A stretch of 64,000 nucleotides of DNA from Diogma glabrata (Eukaryota > Arthropoda > Insecta > Diptera > Cylindrotomidae), in assembly GCA_963693315.1 (NCBI GenBank), contig OY856186.1, forward strand, positions 371,344,850-371,408,849, read 5' to 3'. The stretch's first letter is position 1. Each line of letters starts with the position of its first letter. Under the pieces are notes generated by a model. The model did no database searches and had not been told where the DNA came from. It saw only the letters and a list, made by a program, of their open reading frames with translations. The translations under genes and the position numbers were made by a program. This document shows, one piece after another, positions 24,381 through 36,250 of this stretch.

Positions 24381-24690
24381 TGTGACAACCCCGCGTACTC
24401 CAGTCCCTGCTATTGACATACGAGCTAACGTGAGATATCACATACCACTGGCAAAAGCAGTGAGATATCACTAGCCAAGGTGACATCTTAGGGGTGGTGG
24501 CGGATGAACTGTATTCAGTCAACGGTAGCACCCTCAATCTTAGCTGTGGAATCATTCTTGATGATGAGACGCTGTTGCTTCCTTGAAGAAACGAGCCTTC
24601 ATATAACTATGTGTGGGCTTTAATCTTCAAGACAGACGGAGCGTCACAAGATCAAGGAATATGCAACCGGCTGGATTATTGGCAACTACA
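24381..24690 (+). repeat. Solo-LTR-like repeat, copy 1
   Basis: About 310 bp begins TGTGACAACCCCGCG and ends GGCAACTACA, with TG..CA ends as in LTRs. It is repeated at about 28300-28580 in the same direction, and its last 45 bp also occur at 1724-1768. Shared blocks include GCTAACGTGAGATATCACAT and TGTGTGGGCTTTAATCT. No internal retrotransposon region or TSD was identified. Confidence 0.5.
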
Positions 24691-24734
24691 GTTTTGTTTT
24701 ATTTCAGCAAATTTTTGTCAAAATTTGCTATTTA

Positions 24735-25376
24735 CATTAATTTTGAATTTTTTGAGATCAATTAAACTCAAGTAAATAAAGAAGTAATTGGAATATTTTC
24801 AATTCAAAGGTATGGTTTGAAGTTTCTCAGAAAAAAACTCCACTTCACATTTTTCGTGTTTCGGTTGGGATTCGAACCTACCTCGTCAGTGCCCGGCTCG
24901 AATCCTTGGGCAGACACGCTATCGATTACGCCGTTGAGGCGATGACAATTTCAAAGTTGAAATTTCTTCATCACTTATTTATTTTTACTTAAGTTGAATT
25001 TTTCCACATGTCATTTGACTCCATATTATGGAAATGTTTTTACATTATATGGGATTTGTTGCATTAAATTTCTAAACAATACTTTATGTGAATTCATAGA
25101 ATGGCGAACATTTCTATTACTTTTTACTTACTTGAGTTTAATTGATCTCAAAAAATTCAAAATTAATTTAAATTCCATTAATGTAGTCTAATGTTAATAC
25201 ATGTAGGACTACAAACTGACCAAGTGTCAGCCATTGATTTCAACATTGATTGAAAACAATCAATAATGACTATACAATCGTGACTTAGGATGTTAATTAG
25301 AATAGAAATGTTCGCCATTCTATTAATTCACACAAAGTATTGTTTAGAAATTTAATGCAACAAATCCCATATTTGC
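24735..25376. mobile_element. Foldback element containing an antisense SINE, copy 1
   Basis: Two nested inverted-repeat pairs occur: 24735-24776 with 25128-25169, and 25043-25118 with 25301-25372. Both are nearly perfect. Between the first pair lies a tRNA-like module in antisense (24856-24945). A related unit with the same centre (ATAATGACTATAC, CGTGACTTAG) and the same tRNA-like module is at 35960-36590, so this is a mobile family. Confidence 0.6.
24856..24945 (-). repeat. tRNA-derived SINE module, copy 1
   Basis: On the minus strand: GCCTCAACGGCGTAATCGAT (A-box-like), then GGTTCGAATCC, an exact B box, followed by CAACCGAAACACG. The spacing is longer than in a tRNA, with an insert resembling a long variable arm. 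This RNA polymerase III promoter layout points to a tRNA-derived SINE. Confidence 0.6.
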
Positions 25377-25544
25377 TATTTACTTTTTAATTTACTTTTA
25401 TTTTCTCTATTCTATCATACAATATTGGCCTATATGTCATATTTTGTCAGTGATAGGATTTTTTGTTTAGTTATCCATTTTTTAACCAAAAATATAAAAA
25501 AACAAAAAAAGGAAGATTTACGTCCATCAACATCTTTGAACGTA

Positions 25545-25640
25545 TGTTGTTGTGGGACTTTGGTCTTAAAAGGTTTCTATGTGTTATTGTGACACATATT
25601 GTAATTCCTACTACACAACACATTTTATTAAAAAAAAAAT
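25545..25640 (+). repeat. CR1/Jockey-like 3' tail, isolated
   Basis: GTTGTTGTGGGACTTTGGTC, TCTATGTGTTATTGTGACAC and CTACTACACAACACATTTTA followed by an A-run match the 3' ends at 13255-13345 and 48930-49030. It is a short 5'-truncated insertion. Confidence 0.6.
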
Positions 25641-25699
25641 ATAAAGCAATAGGAAGACCTTTCATAAATTACGCTGTACATATGGACACCCCAAGTCGC

Positions 25700-26340
25700 T
25701 AACACCTACTGGAATAAGTTGCAAATAACACAGAACGCAGCGTTGCGCACAGCAACCGGATGTCATTTGATGGTCCACCGAGATCACCTACACGAGGAAT
25801 GTAACATATGGCCGGTTCGTGAACATAACGAAATGCTTACCAAACAATATCTTTGGGCCTGTCATAAAGAGCAAGATCCCTACAATGACACCTTATTCAT
25901 GACAACACCACCTAGAGACATAAGACGAAGGACTGCGAAATTCTTTTTACAAGATGTTAAAAACAATCAAGTCATCGGCAACATCGACGAGCTTACGTAT
26001 AAGACGGGCTTAAAAAATATACATACCAAAGCTGTTGAAGACCCTATAAAGAACTACGCCCCGAATCGAGTTCTTAATAGCAAGCCACCACAAATCGCTG
26101 CCGAAGAGGTAAAACTGCCACGCAGCACCAGAACCATACTAGCGCAATCCGGTTGGTCACGCACTTAAATGAGTAACTACATGAGTAGAATTGATAAGGC
26201 AATTGTTAACAGGTGTCCCGCATGTGAGGGCACGCCACATGGTGCTAACCACCTTTTCAATTGTCCAGAGAAACCAACCGACCTGACGAAGGAAGGGCAG
26301 TAGCAGAGTTCCTGAATCTGGACTTGGAGCCGGAAGAATA
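25700..26340 (+). pseudogene. Jockey-clade retrotransposon C-terminal fragment
   Basis: The frame opens with NAALRTATGCHLMVHRDHLH, PVREHNEMLTKQYL, then PPQIAAEEVKLPRSTR and ILAQSGWSR, ending at TAA 26166-26168. In the same frame after the stop come MSRIDKAIVNRCPACEGTP and HGANHLFNCP (a C-x2-C..H..C cluster), and in another frame RAVAEFLNLDLEPEE and a stop. This is the C-terminal region of Jockey-type ORF2. A CAACAACAACAACG run follows at 26361. It is 5'-truncated and inactive. Confidence 0.72.
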
Positions 26341-26344
26341 GCAC

Positions 26345-27956
26345 CACATTTCGTCGCTACAACAACAACAACGGCAGCTACCTATGGAGATCTTGACACG
26401 TTCTGGCCTTTACACAAAGGCGTGTTTTAAGGCGCTGTAGAAAACATAATCGGAAACTCCGAAAACCACTTTTAAAAAATCTGGATGGATCAAACGAAAA
26501 TTAAGTCTTAAAATTAATAAAATTAATTAAGTCTTAATGCATGCAGTTACAACATTAAAATCTACCTGCATGATGGTTACATTGTTGATTTAGAAATGTT
26601 TAAAATTTTTGATTCTGGGCTCCTGAGAATTAATGCATATATTTTCTGTGCTGGTCGTTTCATCTTTTTGTTTTAGAAATGATTTTTCTGTCAAATTTTT
26701 GAAATTCTCGAAATATTTTTCACCTTTGAAAACGGTGGCACCTCTTTGTGGCAATCCAAAGCTGGCCATTTCTGTTGTTTTAAACGATCAGGGATTTCAG
26801 AACTCCAACTTGTGATAGAAACCTTGCTATACTCGAACATTCTATGATGATCACAAAAACGAAAAAGAATCAAGGTCATAAAAAATCCCCAAATACACAC
26901 ATACTTTCATTTAAAATTCAACGATTTTTGTCTAATGTATTTACATCATGTTCAAGAAATATATAAAATGTCCTACTTATACTTAAGACACATAACCAAA
27001 TTTTAATAATTTTATAACTGAACATGAAATTTAATACGTCTGTCATCGCAAAAATTATCGCAAAATCTTTCTACGGTTTTACAATACTCTACTGTCAACT
27101 TATTAAAAATAAAATAAAAAACAAACAAAATATTCGATTCATTCTCTAATCGAATTAAAATAATCTCTTCATTCCAATAAATAATAAATATCAGTTTTCA
27201 GATCAAAAATTTCTAAATTATATTGAATATATGTAAATAGATATTACTTTTGTGGTTGGGTTACAGCAGGGGCACAGGCTAAAACCTAAAAAATTAAAAA
27301 CAAGCAAGAACACATAATTTTATCTGATCGCTTGTGACAATTTTATACATATTCATGTTTGACACGAATTTACCGACTGAAAATGATATGTGTCGAAATT
27401 TTAATCTTGTAATTCTAACAATAGATAATGTCGTAAACCGCCTCTGCCGACTAATTTGAGTTCTCAGATTTGCATTTTGCAATATAAAAAAAAATTCAAA
27501 GTTTACCAGGATACAGTGTCTTGGATAGGGATTACTCTGGGTTACATTGAATCAGTTCCAGAATATTTATTTAATAATCTTTTATTATTTCGTTTAATCA
27601 AATTATAATTAACTTGATCCATTGATGTGAAAAATGTAAGACTATTTCACGTAAAAGCTATGTCTAGAAAAAAACGCTGATTCACAAACAGCCTAAGAGG
27701 TTAGCTATAAAAATTTGCGTAGCTTTGCTTATCGTTTAGAACATTTTTTCTATGAGGTTGTGAGTTCAAGCTAATGTTGGGCGCCATGTAAAATAAACAA
27801 CTTGAAATTGCTTAGAAGTTAGAAGACGGTTCTTTCGCTGTTATCAGCTATAACTCAGTGGAAGGGTTGGATTTGGTGCCAAAGTTTAAATAAATCTTTA
27901 ATGTTGTTTCTGAAACGGTAAAAAGTATTCCCTTAAAATTGAAATTTTCTTACAAC
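26345..27956. other. Interval without recognisable genes
   Basis: AT-rich sequence with only short frames. No repeat terminus, RNA gene or coding motif was recognised. Confidence 0.4.
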
Positions 27957-28125
27957 TAGGGTTACACCGATAATCGGTAATCGGGCATTTTGCCGATTAA
28001 TCGGTATCGGCTTTTTGTCCGATTAATCGGCCGATTATCAAGACTTGCGTTTATTGCCTTTTACATAAACACAACAAATTCCAAATTATAAAACACCATA
28101 GTCAGCCATAGTTGAAAAAAAATCA
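27957..28125. mobile_element. hAT-like terminus, CCGATTAATCGG family, left
   Basis: It begins TAGGGTTACACCGATAATCG with several CCGATTAATCGG motifs, then AACACAACAAATTCC and ACACCATAGTCAGCCATAGT. The reverse complement of 34490-34628 shows the same series over about 115 bp. TAGGGTTRCACCGA is a hAT-type end. The flanking 8-mers (CTTACAAC here, CCTTCGTC at 34629) differ, so pairing as one element is not proved. Confidence 0.5.
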
Positions 28126-28299
28126 AATCTGTTTATGTATTTCTGCATTTTTTGGATAACTTGACAGTTCCAACTTTTGAAAAAGTTAATTTTAAATAAT
28201 GGTGTTTTAAATAAAGTACTCCAGTCACTGCCATCGACATAAAAGTTTCTTATATCCAAAAATTGATTTGTAAATTATTTTTTAATTTTGGATTCAGTG

Positions 28300-28580
28300 G
28301 AGTGATAAGCCCGCGTACTCAAGTCTAAGCTAACGTGAGATATCACATACCACTAGCGGTGCATTATCACTAGAAAAAGTGATATCTTAGGAATGTTGGC
28401 GGATGAAAACTATTCGGTCAGCGATAGTACCATCAATCTAAGTTATGGCATATTCCTTGATAGAACGTTATTGCTTGATCGAAGAAACGAGACTTCATAT
28501 AACTCTATGTGTGGGCTTTAATCTCTTTAATCATTGAGACATACACTATACAGTCATGATCAAGGATAATCCGCAACCGT
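28300..28580 (+). repeat. Solo-LTR-like repeat, copy 2
   Basis: This is a diverged copy of 24381-24690. It shares GCTAACGTGAGATATCACAT, TGTGTGGGCTTTAATCT and TGATCAAGGA.. at the 3' end. Confidence 0.5.
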
Positions 28581-28589
28581 ATTAAAAAA

Positions 28590-29845
28590 AATTTAAATTT
28601 TTATTAAAAAAAAATAATGAAGTAAAATTTCGATTGCACAAGTTCCTGTAGTGTTATTTTTCTTCTGTTGAATTTGTTTAAAAAATCAAGGTGATTGAAA
28701 ATCAATACAATCCTGCCCAAAACCCACAAGATTCACGCGGTAAACGTTTTATCCAGTATACATTTAATGATTTTTCAGCACATACATATATTTATACTAT
28801 AGAATTGCATACAATATAGTAAAATTAACCAAGCAATTAAAATTCTTAACCCAAATTGAAGATTGACATTAATAACAACGAAATGTTTCAATCATTATGC
28901 AACATCCAAATAACACAAAAAAACGAATTAATTTTGACAGAGACCAAAAATCACAGCACAAACGCAGCAATGCAGATTGACCAATCATTGGCAGTTTACA
29001 AAATTTTCTTTTTTCCTTTAAATATAAAAATAAAAAGAACTACATCGTAAATTTAATCAATGAATTGTTGACTATCAATTCAAACAAACATCTTTTCAAA
29101 TAAGAAATCCAGAAATCTTAGATTAAAATAAATAAAAGATAATCTATCAACTTATAACATATTTTATGACACAATTTTCAAAATTTACAAACGAGAAACA
29201 CAACAAAAATAATTCGGTAATAAATTACAAAGAAATTTATGTCAATAAGTTTTGTCACAATTCACACCCACATGCATTGAACCGACTATGTATTATGTAA
29301 CGATAAAACAAGAATCATAATCATTCTTCCTGCTAATGCATTGAGATTTGTGTGTGTCTATATTTAAGAAAAAAGAAAAATCATGTGAAATGCTGAAAGA
29401 AAATCATAATAAAAATAAATTAAATTGTTTGAAGTATAAGCTAAAAATTTGAATATTTATATTCGGCAACGGAAATTCACGGAATGATATACTAATATCT
29501 CTTTGCCCTCTCTTTTTATCTCCAGCGTTTACGTCCGATTGAGTTATTTTGTCGTTTGTGTAATATGTCTGTAGCTAATGCATACAAACTAAACATATTA
29601 CGAATGGTGGACACATGCCATGACGCGACGGAGATAGAAACAATACTTCAGTTGCTCTCCTCTAGTCAAACTGAAATATAAAATTCGGCATCACCTGATA
29701 AATCCTAGCAAGACGGACGATATTTTTAATGCAAATGATTTACAATTATCAAGCACTGACATAGTAATTTTCTGTTGTAAGACTATTCGAATCATTTAGT
29801 ATTTACGGGTTTTATTTCGGTCTGAAAGACCTAAGTATTACATTC
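28590..29845. other. Interval without recognisable genes
   Basis: Very AT-rich, with short frames only. GTAATATGT..ACATATTAC around 29560-29610 is a minor inverted pair. Nothing else was seen. Confidence 0.35.
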
Positions 29846-29849
29846 ATGA

Positions 29850-30240
29850 GCCAAAAGTGAAATTCTTACCCCCACTGTTTTGGGCATTTCTCGACGTTTT
29901 AGAACCTACTGATTCTAAAAAAGCAAAAAAAAATGTATGTATGTCTGTCGGCCGACCGGCCGTCCGTCCGTCCGTCATTACCTACGCTACAGGGAAAACC
30001 GCTGGAGGGATTTCAAAAAATTTTTTTCTAAAAATAGGTATACTCAAGAGACAGGCCCGAAAGCACGCTGTATTCGATAACTGTACCGGAAGTGTGTCAA
30101 AAAAATCATTAAGTTTTCATCTTTCAGCAAATTTTCATATTTTTGACTTAAAAAACGTTCATTTTAAGTGATTACGAGTAGGAACATTAAATTTGGGGGA
30201 AATATTGATGGTAGGGATTGGTATGTGAGATCAAAAACTA
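29850..30240 (+). repeat. Interspersed repeat with GTCC/TGTA microsatellite core
   Basis: A conserved-looking lead (CCCACTGTTTTGGGCATTTC, TCTCGACGTTTTAGAACC) precedes a microsatellite-like core at 29932-29975 made of ATGTATGT and GTCCGTCCGTCC with GGCCGACCGGCC. This arrangement resembles insect mini-me-type repeats, whose cores nucleate microsatellites. The 104-codon open frame over it is probably fortuitous. Confidence 0.45.
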
Positions 30241-30352
30241 GATTATTGCATTATAAGTTTGTCAAACAAATGTTGTCCAGTGTGTCAAAAGAAAGATTTT
30301 TATTTATTTTTTTACCTAATTTTTTGGAAAAAATTAAATTAATTATTTGTTT

Positions 30353-31382
30353 CAGGGTTGCATAAAAATCTGATTTTTTTAAAAAAATCAAAAAAATCGG
30401 ATTTATTTGATTTAAATCGCTTTTTTTGATTTAAATCGGATTTTTTTGATTTTTAAAAATATTTAGTTTAATTTTTAAAGAAATTGTATATTTCTTATGG
30501 TACGTCAACTACTTTATATAAATCATTAGCTTTGGTTATATTTTTCGAAATGCAAGGCTAGATAAAAGTAAAGGAACAGTTTTTATTTACTAGATTTTTA
30601 TACTAAAATACTGATTGTTGTTCTAGCGACATGAAAAGCGTTACTTGCCAAACTAAGATACTTTGTCACTGCTTTAGAGTGATGTCAGAGATATCCAATT
30701 CTGCAGATTCGAAGTTTCTCGGACATGTAGATAACTGGTAAATACTAAACGGCAAGTCATGTGGAACAACTCCTTATAACTTGTGTCAGGAAAGTGTTAA
30801 GGATTTAAAAAACTATCAAGATCTTAATAGTAACAATATTTTTTAGTGGAAACGTTTTTTTTTCGTAAGCGGGTTGTACTGATTTGCATTTAATACTCTA
30901 TTTGATATGCAATTATTTATTATTTCTAGATTCATTTCTAGAATCTGTTCATATGCGTTTTTAATCTGTGGCTTTGTTGTTGAAGTTTTACGACGATAGG
31001 CTAATATCTTAATTATTCTCAGTCGCAAGCACGATGCAATTGTCTTAGCGTGACCTGATACAGATGCCGTTGGTCAGGTGAAGATAGCTCAGATATGGGT
31101 TTAAAAAATCGTGAGCGTATCTCGTTCATCATCTTGTTAGAACGCTTGTTGTTGTGGGATCTTGTTTCCTTAGGTTTTTATGAGTAGTGACAACTACATG
31201 TTGAAATTCCTACCACAAAACATTTTATCAAAATAAATCAAATTTTTATTTTGAATTTGCTTAGAATTTTAGAAATTTCTTCAATTGATTTAAATCAATG
31301 ATTTTTTTAAAAAAATCAAGTTGATTTAAATCTGATTTAAATCACTGATTTAAATCAAATGATTTAAATCAATGCAACCCTG
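30353..31382. mobile_element. 1.03 kb non-autonomous hAT element
   Basis: It begins CAGGGTTGCATAAAAATC and ends ATCAATGCAACCCTG. Both subterminal regions are packed with GATTTAAATC motifs in alternating orientation. The 8 bp ATTTGTTT flank it at 30345-30352 and 31383-31390. No transposase is visible. The interior contains a CR1/Jockey-like 3' tail (about 31135-31235). The 35022-37803 element belongs to a related family. Confidence 0.82.
31135..31235 (+). repeat. CR1/Jockey-like 3' tail nested in hAT
   Basis: GTTGTTGTGGGATCTTG, AATTCCTACCACAAAACAT and an A/T tail match the shared 3' end of the CR1/Jockey-like family, with more divergence than other copies. Confidence 0.5.
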
Positions 31383-32439
31383 ATTTGTTTGAAAAGAATT
31401 TTATTATTATTATTGAGAATTATGTCATTATCAGTTTGTGAAAAAAATGTTGTCAAGTGTGTCAAAAGAAAGATTTTTATTTAGTTTTTTACCCAATTTT
31501 TTGGAAAACAATAAAATTAATTATTTGTTTGAAATGAAATTTTATTAATATTATTGAGAATTATGGCATTACAAGTTTGTGAAGAAAATGTTGTCAAGTG
31601 TGTCAAAAGAAAGATTTTTATTTATTTTTTTACCTAATTTTTTGGAAAAAAATAAAATTAATAATTTGTATGACATGAAATTTTATTATTATTATACAGA
31701 ATGTATGGATGTTTCGTGTTAGTTTTGTAATAAATTTCTAAACAGAGATAAAAAAATACTTGTACTTTAACAAAGAGTTATGTTTGATATACATCGCTGC
31801 CCAAAACTAAAAACCATGTCCTCGTAAAAGTTTTTTGCCGAAAACTTTATCAAAATCCTTAACCCAGACCGAAGTCTTGATATCTTAGAGCTGTGAGATT
31901 TCAGCCCGCCCCTCCATATTTTAAGTTTTATTTTAAAGAATGAACAACTAAACAATAAAATCCTATAACAAAATAAAATATGTCTGAGGTCAATATTTCA
32001 TGATAGTTTGATTATTAGAGAATACGATATGCACAACACAGTATAACATCGTTCTAGAAAATACAATTTAAAGAAAATAGTTCCACTTAAAAGAATATAA
32101 AAACACCGAAATGAAGATAATAAAAACAAAGTAATACGTAACCGGAAATATATGTTTATCTAATAAGAATAGGAAAAAAACCGTTAAGGTAGTTAAATAA
32201 ACAAATTAAAAAGAATATCTTTCACACCTATTAGTCAACATTTGATGATTGTGTTATTATGTTTTTGTTGATAAAGAAAGGATAAAGGCTGTGTTCTAGA
32301 ATTTTGTAGAAATATCGCTATTGTGTCATCAACAGAAAGTAAAGAATTTTAAACAAAAAGTTCTCGACGAAAACCAGAAAGTACAATCAAGTTGTAATTT
32401 GTGAATTTTGAAAAAAGGCTGATGGCAAAACAGTTCACA

Positions 32440-32550
32440 CGGTTCAACAAACACAAGGCATAAAGCTAAAAACTCCACCATACGACGGAACATCTTCTTT
32501 TGGCATTTTCAAATTCCAATTTGAAACAGTAGCTTATCAAAATAACTGAA
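32440..32550 (+). pseudogene. LTR-retrotransposon gag-like scrap
   Basis: In one plus frame: LKTPPYDGTSSFGIFKFQFE then TVAYQN and a stop. The pattern P.YDG...(W/F)..FK.QFE is found near the start of many gypsy/mdg1-type gag capsid domains. Only about 30 codons are recognisable, so the call is tentative. Confidence 0.35.
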
Positions 32551-32559
32551 ATTAATCAA

Positions 32560-34440
32560 GATAGATTTCAATTAAACAACAAAATTTATCCCATACATTG
32601 AAAATCTGCCGTATAAAAAACCAAATGAGAGACAGAAAAAAAATCATTTAAACAAACCGTTCACACTATCAAATCATAACAATAAGGTTCTTCAAAATTT
32701 AATCAATTATTAATACGATCATATCTCAGTCAAAACATCCCAAAATGAAGTATCCTATTAATGATGGCAAGGTCAACACACTTGCGCAGAATCAATATAC
32801 TCTATTTCGTTATAATAAAATAAAACAATTGAATATACATACACTGAAATATAAGATTCGTTGAGTTCGAATAAAAGATAAACTAAAAGATGAATTTATT
32901 TATACAGTGAAACATTGTATACGGTCAGACATTATTTATGAAATGATCTTAAGTTGTTTGATATTACGGAATGAAGGTATGATTAATGTGTTGACTATTT
33001 GTTTTTAAATTTAAAAAAAATGTAAACTGAAAAAATTCTTGTTGGTCGTTACAAATTCAACAGTAGAATCAGATGCTGGGTATTTGATAAGCTTGGTTAC
33101 ATAACGAGAATGCAGAGAGATCATAAGAAAACGAAGTCAACATCACCTATTAGACGGAGATTATCTACAGAAGCGGAACAAGCGAGAAAGAAAGATCAAA
33201 TAGTATCGAAACAGTTAAACTAAAACGAGCAAGTTTTAAGAGACGTGAGCTGATTCCCACAACTGAATGCCTCATAATCTGCATCCCTATTTCAAGAATC
33301 GCAAGGACAGTCTAACAGTTTAACGATTAGACCTGAAATTGGTGACAAGAGCTGTACCAATACACTAGATAATGAAGTAACTCGCACAATAGTCCGTACA
33401 GATTTAATAAAAGGGGAATTACAACCAGCAGAAAAATATCAAATACAAACAGGAAGAAGAGAAAGTGCATCAGGGCAAAGAAAACTGCTGATATAAGAAT
33501 AGGGAAAAAGCGCCTCAGCATGAAATATTAGAAGCAAATGAAGTAATTCTTTGCATGAACTTCATGACGCCGAATGGATTCGTAATAGAAGCTGGAAATG
33601 GAGTACTCAGGAGGAATTTTTTTAACACAAATCGAATTTTTCCAATCTGAAAGAAACTGAACTTCTTATAACGTATTGAACTCAGAGCATTTTAGTCCAG
33701 ACAAAATAGCTTAAGTGAATATTTCATGTTTCTAAGCTAAACAAATGTTTTATTACCAATTGAATTATATAGTATCCTAGATCTAGTTCTGAACTCTTTT
33801 TAAATTTATTTTCGGTTACTTTCGATATTTTCTGGGTGCTTCGCAATATTAGCCCTACAGACTGTTCAGCCCTCGGAACTATGCTTTTTCTGGTTTGGAA
33901 ATATTTCTGACTGATATGCTGCATGTGTTTAAGCATACATTATTTTTCTATTATATCGAGTATCTCATAAACTACAAACCCTATATGGGTCTGACTGAAG
34001 ATGCGTATAAAATTAACCTGTTCACCCAAAATGGCGTGGTTATTAATAAATAAAGTTGTTTTTGTTTGTTTTGCAGGGATGCGATGTAAGACTATAAAAA
34101 ATATACATTTTTTACCGAACCCACTAGCGTATCAAATAAAAGGGTGGTACATCAGTATTTTTACATTTATGTTTGAAATTTACACCGCGCATTTTTTGTA
34201 TAATTTTGATTAATAGCAGTCCTTCCATGGTGTTTTTCGCTTTGTTCCGAATCTGATTGACTGAAAAACTTAGAGTTGGGAATGATAAAAAAATTAATAA
34301 GTTTACAATGAAAAATACAATGATGTCTCCAGTAAGAATTTATGAATTGGTAAAACCAACATTCATGACACAGTTTAGAGAAGTGTCATTTGAAAGAGCT
34401 TTTAATTTAAGTAACATCGCAATTTTTTTTATAATTTTCA
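32560..34440. other. Interval without recognisable genes
   Basis: Moderately AT-rich, with frames of up to 70 codons on both strands and none recognisable. It may include more degraded retroelement sequence following the gag-like scrap. Confidence 0.35.
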
Positions 34441-34489
34441 GACAGATGTCATATTTTTAAACAGCCCTAACTCAATCTTATACGTTTTT

Positions 34490-34628
34490 AACTATGGCTG
34501 ACTATGGTGTTTTAGAATTTGGTATTTGTTGTGTTTAAAATGAAATAAACTATTAAAAACGCATGTCTTGATAATCGGCCGATTAATCGGACAAAAAAGC
34601 CGATTACCGATTAATCGGTGCAACCCTA
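34490..34628. mobile_element. hAT-like terminus, CCGATTAATCGG family, right
   Basis: This inverted partner of 27957-28125 ends CCGATTAATCGGTGCAACCC then TA. The gypsy integrase fragment starts immediately after it at 34629, so this terminus probably marks an insertion point within that gypsy copy. Confidence 0.5.
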
Positions 34629-35021
34629 CCTTCGTCCCTCTAATGCACACACTTCTAAAATTTTCGTCTCCAAAAACCTTGACTCTTGTTCGCATGTCTT
34701 CTTACGTACGGACTTAGTGCGTAAAACATTACAACCGCCATACGAAGGTCCTTTTGTCATCAGTCGCGATGATAGAAATTTCGTTATTGACCGTAAAGAT
34801 CAACACATTCGAGTTTCAATTGACAGATTAAAACCTTGCTTTAGGGAACAATCTGAAGATGATTTAACTCAAAACTCACTTACTTTGAGAACTGATCTCA
34901 GTCGCGCAGACGAAACTTCGTCTTCTACAGATATTGTCAATTCTACTCCTTCGGACACATTCCAGTCTTCTCCTTCTACCTCCACAGAAACAACGCAATG
35001 CGACGCTAAGGCAACTGTATC
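34629..35021 (+). pseudogene. Ty3/gypsy integrase C-terminal fragment
   Basis: The open frame from the hAT terminus reads SNAHTSKIFVSKNL, then CSHVFLRTDLVRKTLQPPYE, GPFVISRDD and HIRVSIDRLKPCF. This is the conserved C-terminal chromatin/DNA-binding tail of gypsy-type integrases (HVFVR...LQPPY.GPF...V..DRLKPA), followed by a Ser/Thr-rich extension. The catalytic core (D,D-35-E) is absent upstream. The frame is interrupted at 35022 by a hAT element and appears to continue at 37812 (KRVRFNL). It is dead. Confidence 0.75.
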
Positions 35022-35201
35022 CAGGATTCATATATTTTTTGATTTTTATTAAAAAAATCAAAAAAATCGATTTTTTTGATTTGTTCACTTTTTTTTATAA
35101 AAAATTGAACTAAAATTGAAGCTAAGTACAGAAAAATATATATTTATTACTTCAGGATTTTGTGAGCAATTAAACTCATGTAACTATGGAATTAAATCAG
35201 A

Positions 35202-35950
35202 AAATTATTTGTGATATAACATCACCCCGATGGAAAATCTCCCATCAAGAATAATATAAGAACTGAATCTAAAAAATTATGGTGCAAATTATGAAACTTT
35301 TTGCAATCCATACAATTTTCGACCGATCTAGTTTCGAACTAATGAGAAAATTTTAAACTTTTAAAAAAGTTCTACTAAGTATATGTTTATGTAAATTTTT
35401 GTTTTTTTTTTATGCTTCGCTAGAGTTGTAACCTAATTTTTGGTTTATATTAATTAGCGTTGACATTTTTTGGTAGAGTTTATCTAGTTCTTATATTATT
35501 CTTGATGGGAGATTTTCCATCGGGGTGATGTTATATCACAAATAATTTACTGAATTAATTCTTGATCATGTGTCAATAGACACAAGTGAAGACTAGTCAT
35601 CTTCTTCTCACCGATACGAGTTTGTTATTCAATATTAGAATATCTAGAGTATAACAAAACAGTGATCACCAGAGAAATTAATTGACTAAACCTGAATCTA
35701 CTAAATGTATGTTTATGTAAATTTTTTGTTTTTTTTATACTTCGCTAGAGTTGTAACCTAATTTTTGGTTTATATTAATTAGCGTTAAAATTTTTGGTAG
35801 AGTTTATCTAGTCGGCTAGCCCTGATGAGAATGATAAACTTTTTTAAAAGTTTAGAATTTTCTCATTGGTTCGAAACTAGATCGCTCGAAAATTGTATGG
35901 ATTGCAAAAAGTTTCATAATTTGCACCATAATTTTTTAGATTCAGTTCTT
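35202..35950. mobile_element. Composite foldback MITE, copy 1
   Basis: Inverted arms 35202-35262/35488-35548 (containing CACCCCGATGGAAAATCTCC) are nested with arms 35259-35375/35838-35949. Direct repeats 35378-35480 and 35699-35810 share GCTTCGCTAGAGTTGTAACC, and GGTTTATATTAATTAGCG. The right half is homologous to 47161-47640. This is a family of large foldback elements with a complex internal order. Confidence 0.6.
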
Positions 35951-36039
35951 ATATTATATAAACTATGGAATTAATTTGAATTTTTCCAATTCAAACATAT
36001 GGTTGGAAATATCTCAGAAAAAAACTCTGTTTTTCTCTT

Positions 36040-36160
36040 TTACGTGTTTCGGTTGGGATTCGAACTCGTAACCTCATCAGTGCCAACTGACGAGTTCAAT
36101 TCCTTTGGCAGACACGTTTAACCACTACGCCACCAAGGCGATGATATTTCTAAGTTGAAA
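36040..36160 (-). repeat. tRNA-derived SINE module, copy 2
   Basis: The minus strand reads GCCTTGGTGGCGTAGTGGTT (A box) and, after a longer spacer, GAGTTCGAATCCC (B box) then AACCGAAACACG. It is closer to a tRNA than copy 1 at 24856-24945. The spacer could fold as a long variable arm. Confidence 0.6.
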
Positions 36161-36250
36161 CTTCATCATCAGTTATCTTACTTAAGTTGAATTTCTCAAT
36201 CGTTAGTTAGACATAATTTTTTATAGAAATTTTATTCATTTTGAATGAAA

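Larger units (their letters stand above)
30245..31715 (+). repeat. About 120-bp tandem repeat split by a hAT insertion
   Basis: Units share GTGTGTCAAAAGAAAG, then TTTTTTACCTAATTTTTTGG and AATTAATTATTTGTTTG. The first unit (30245-30352) is cut by the 30353-31382 element and resumes at 31391. Further units run at about 31440-31560 and 31560-31690. Removing the insertion and one TSD copy restores the unit junction. Confidence 0.65.

Noticed and set aside
29857..30171. 104-codon plus-strand frame
   Set aside because: It lies over a microsatellite-bearing interspersed repeat, and the sequence is explained by the repeat.
30245..31715. CRISPR-like array
   Set aside because: The units are about 120 bp, AT-rich and head-to-tail without spacers, in a eukaryotic context.
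24856..36160. Two genuine tRNA genes
   Set aside because: Good A and B boxes, but the spacing is wrong, the acceptor stem does not pair, and both copies sit inside the same repeat family.
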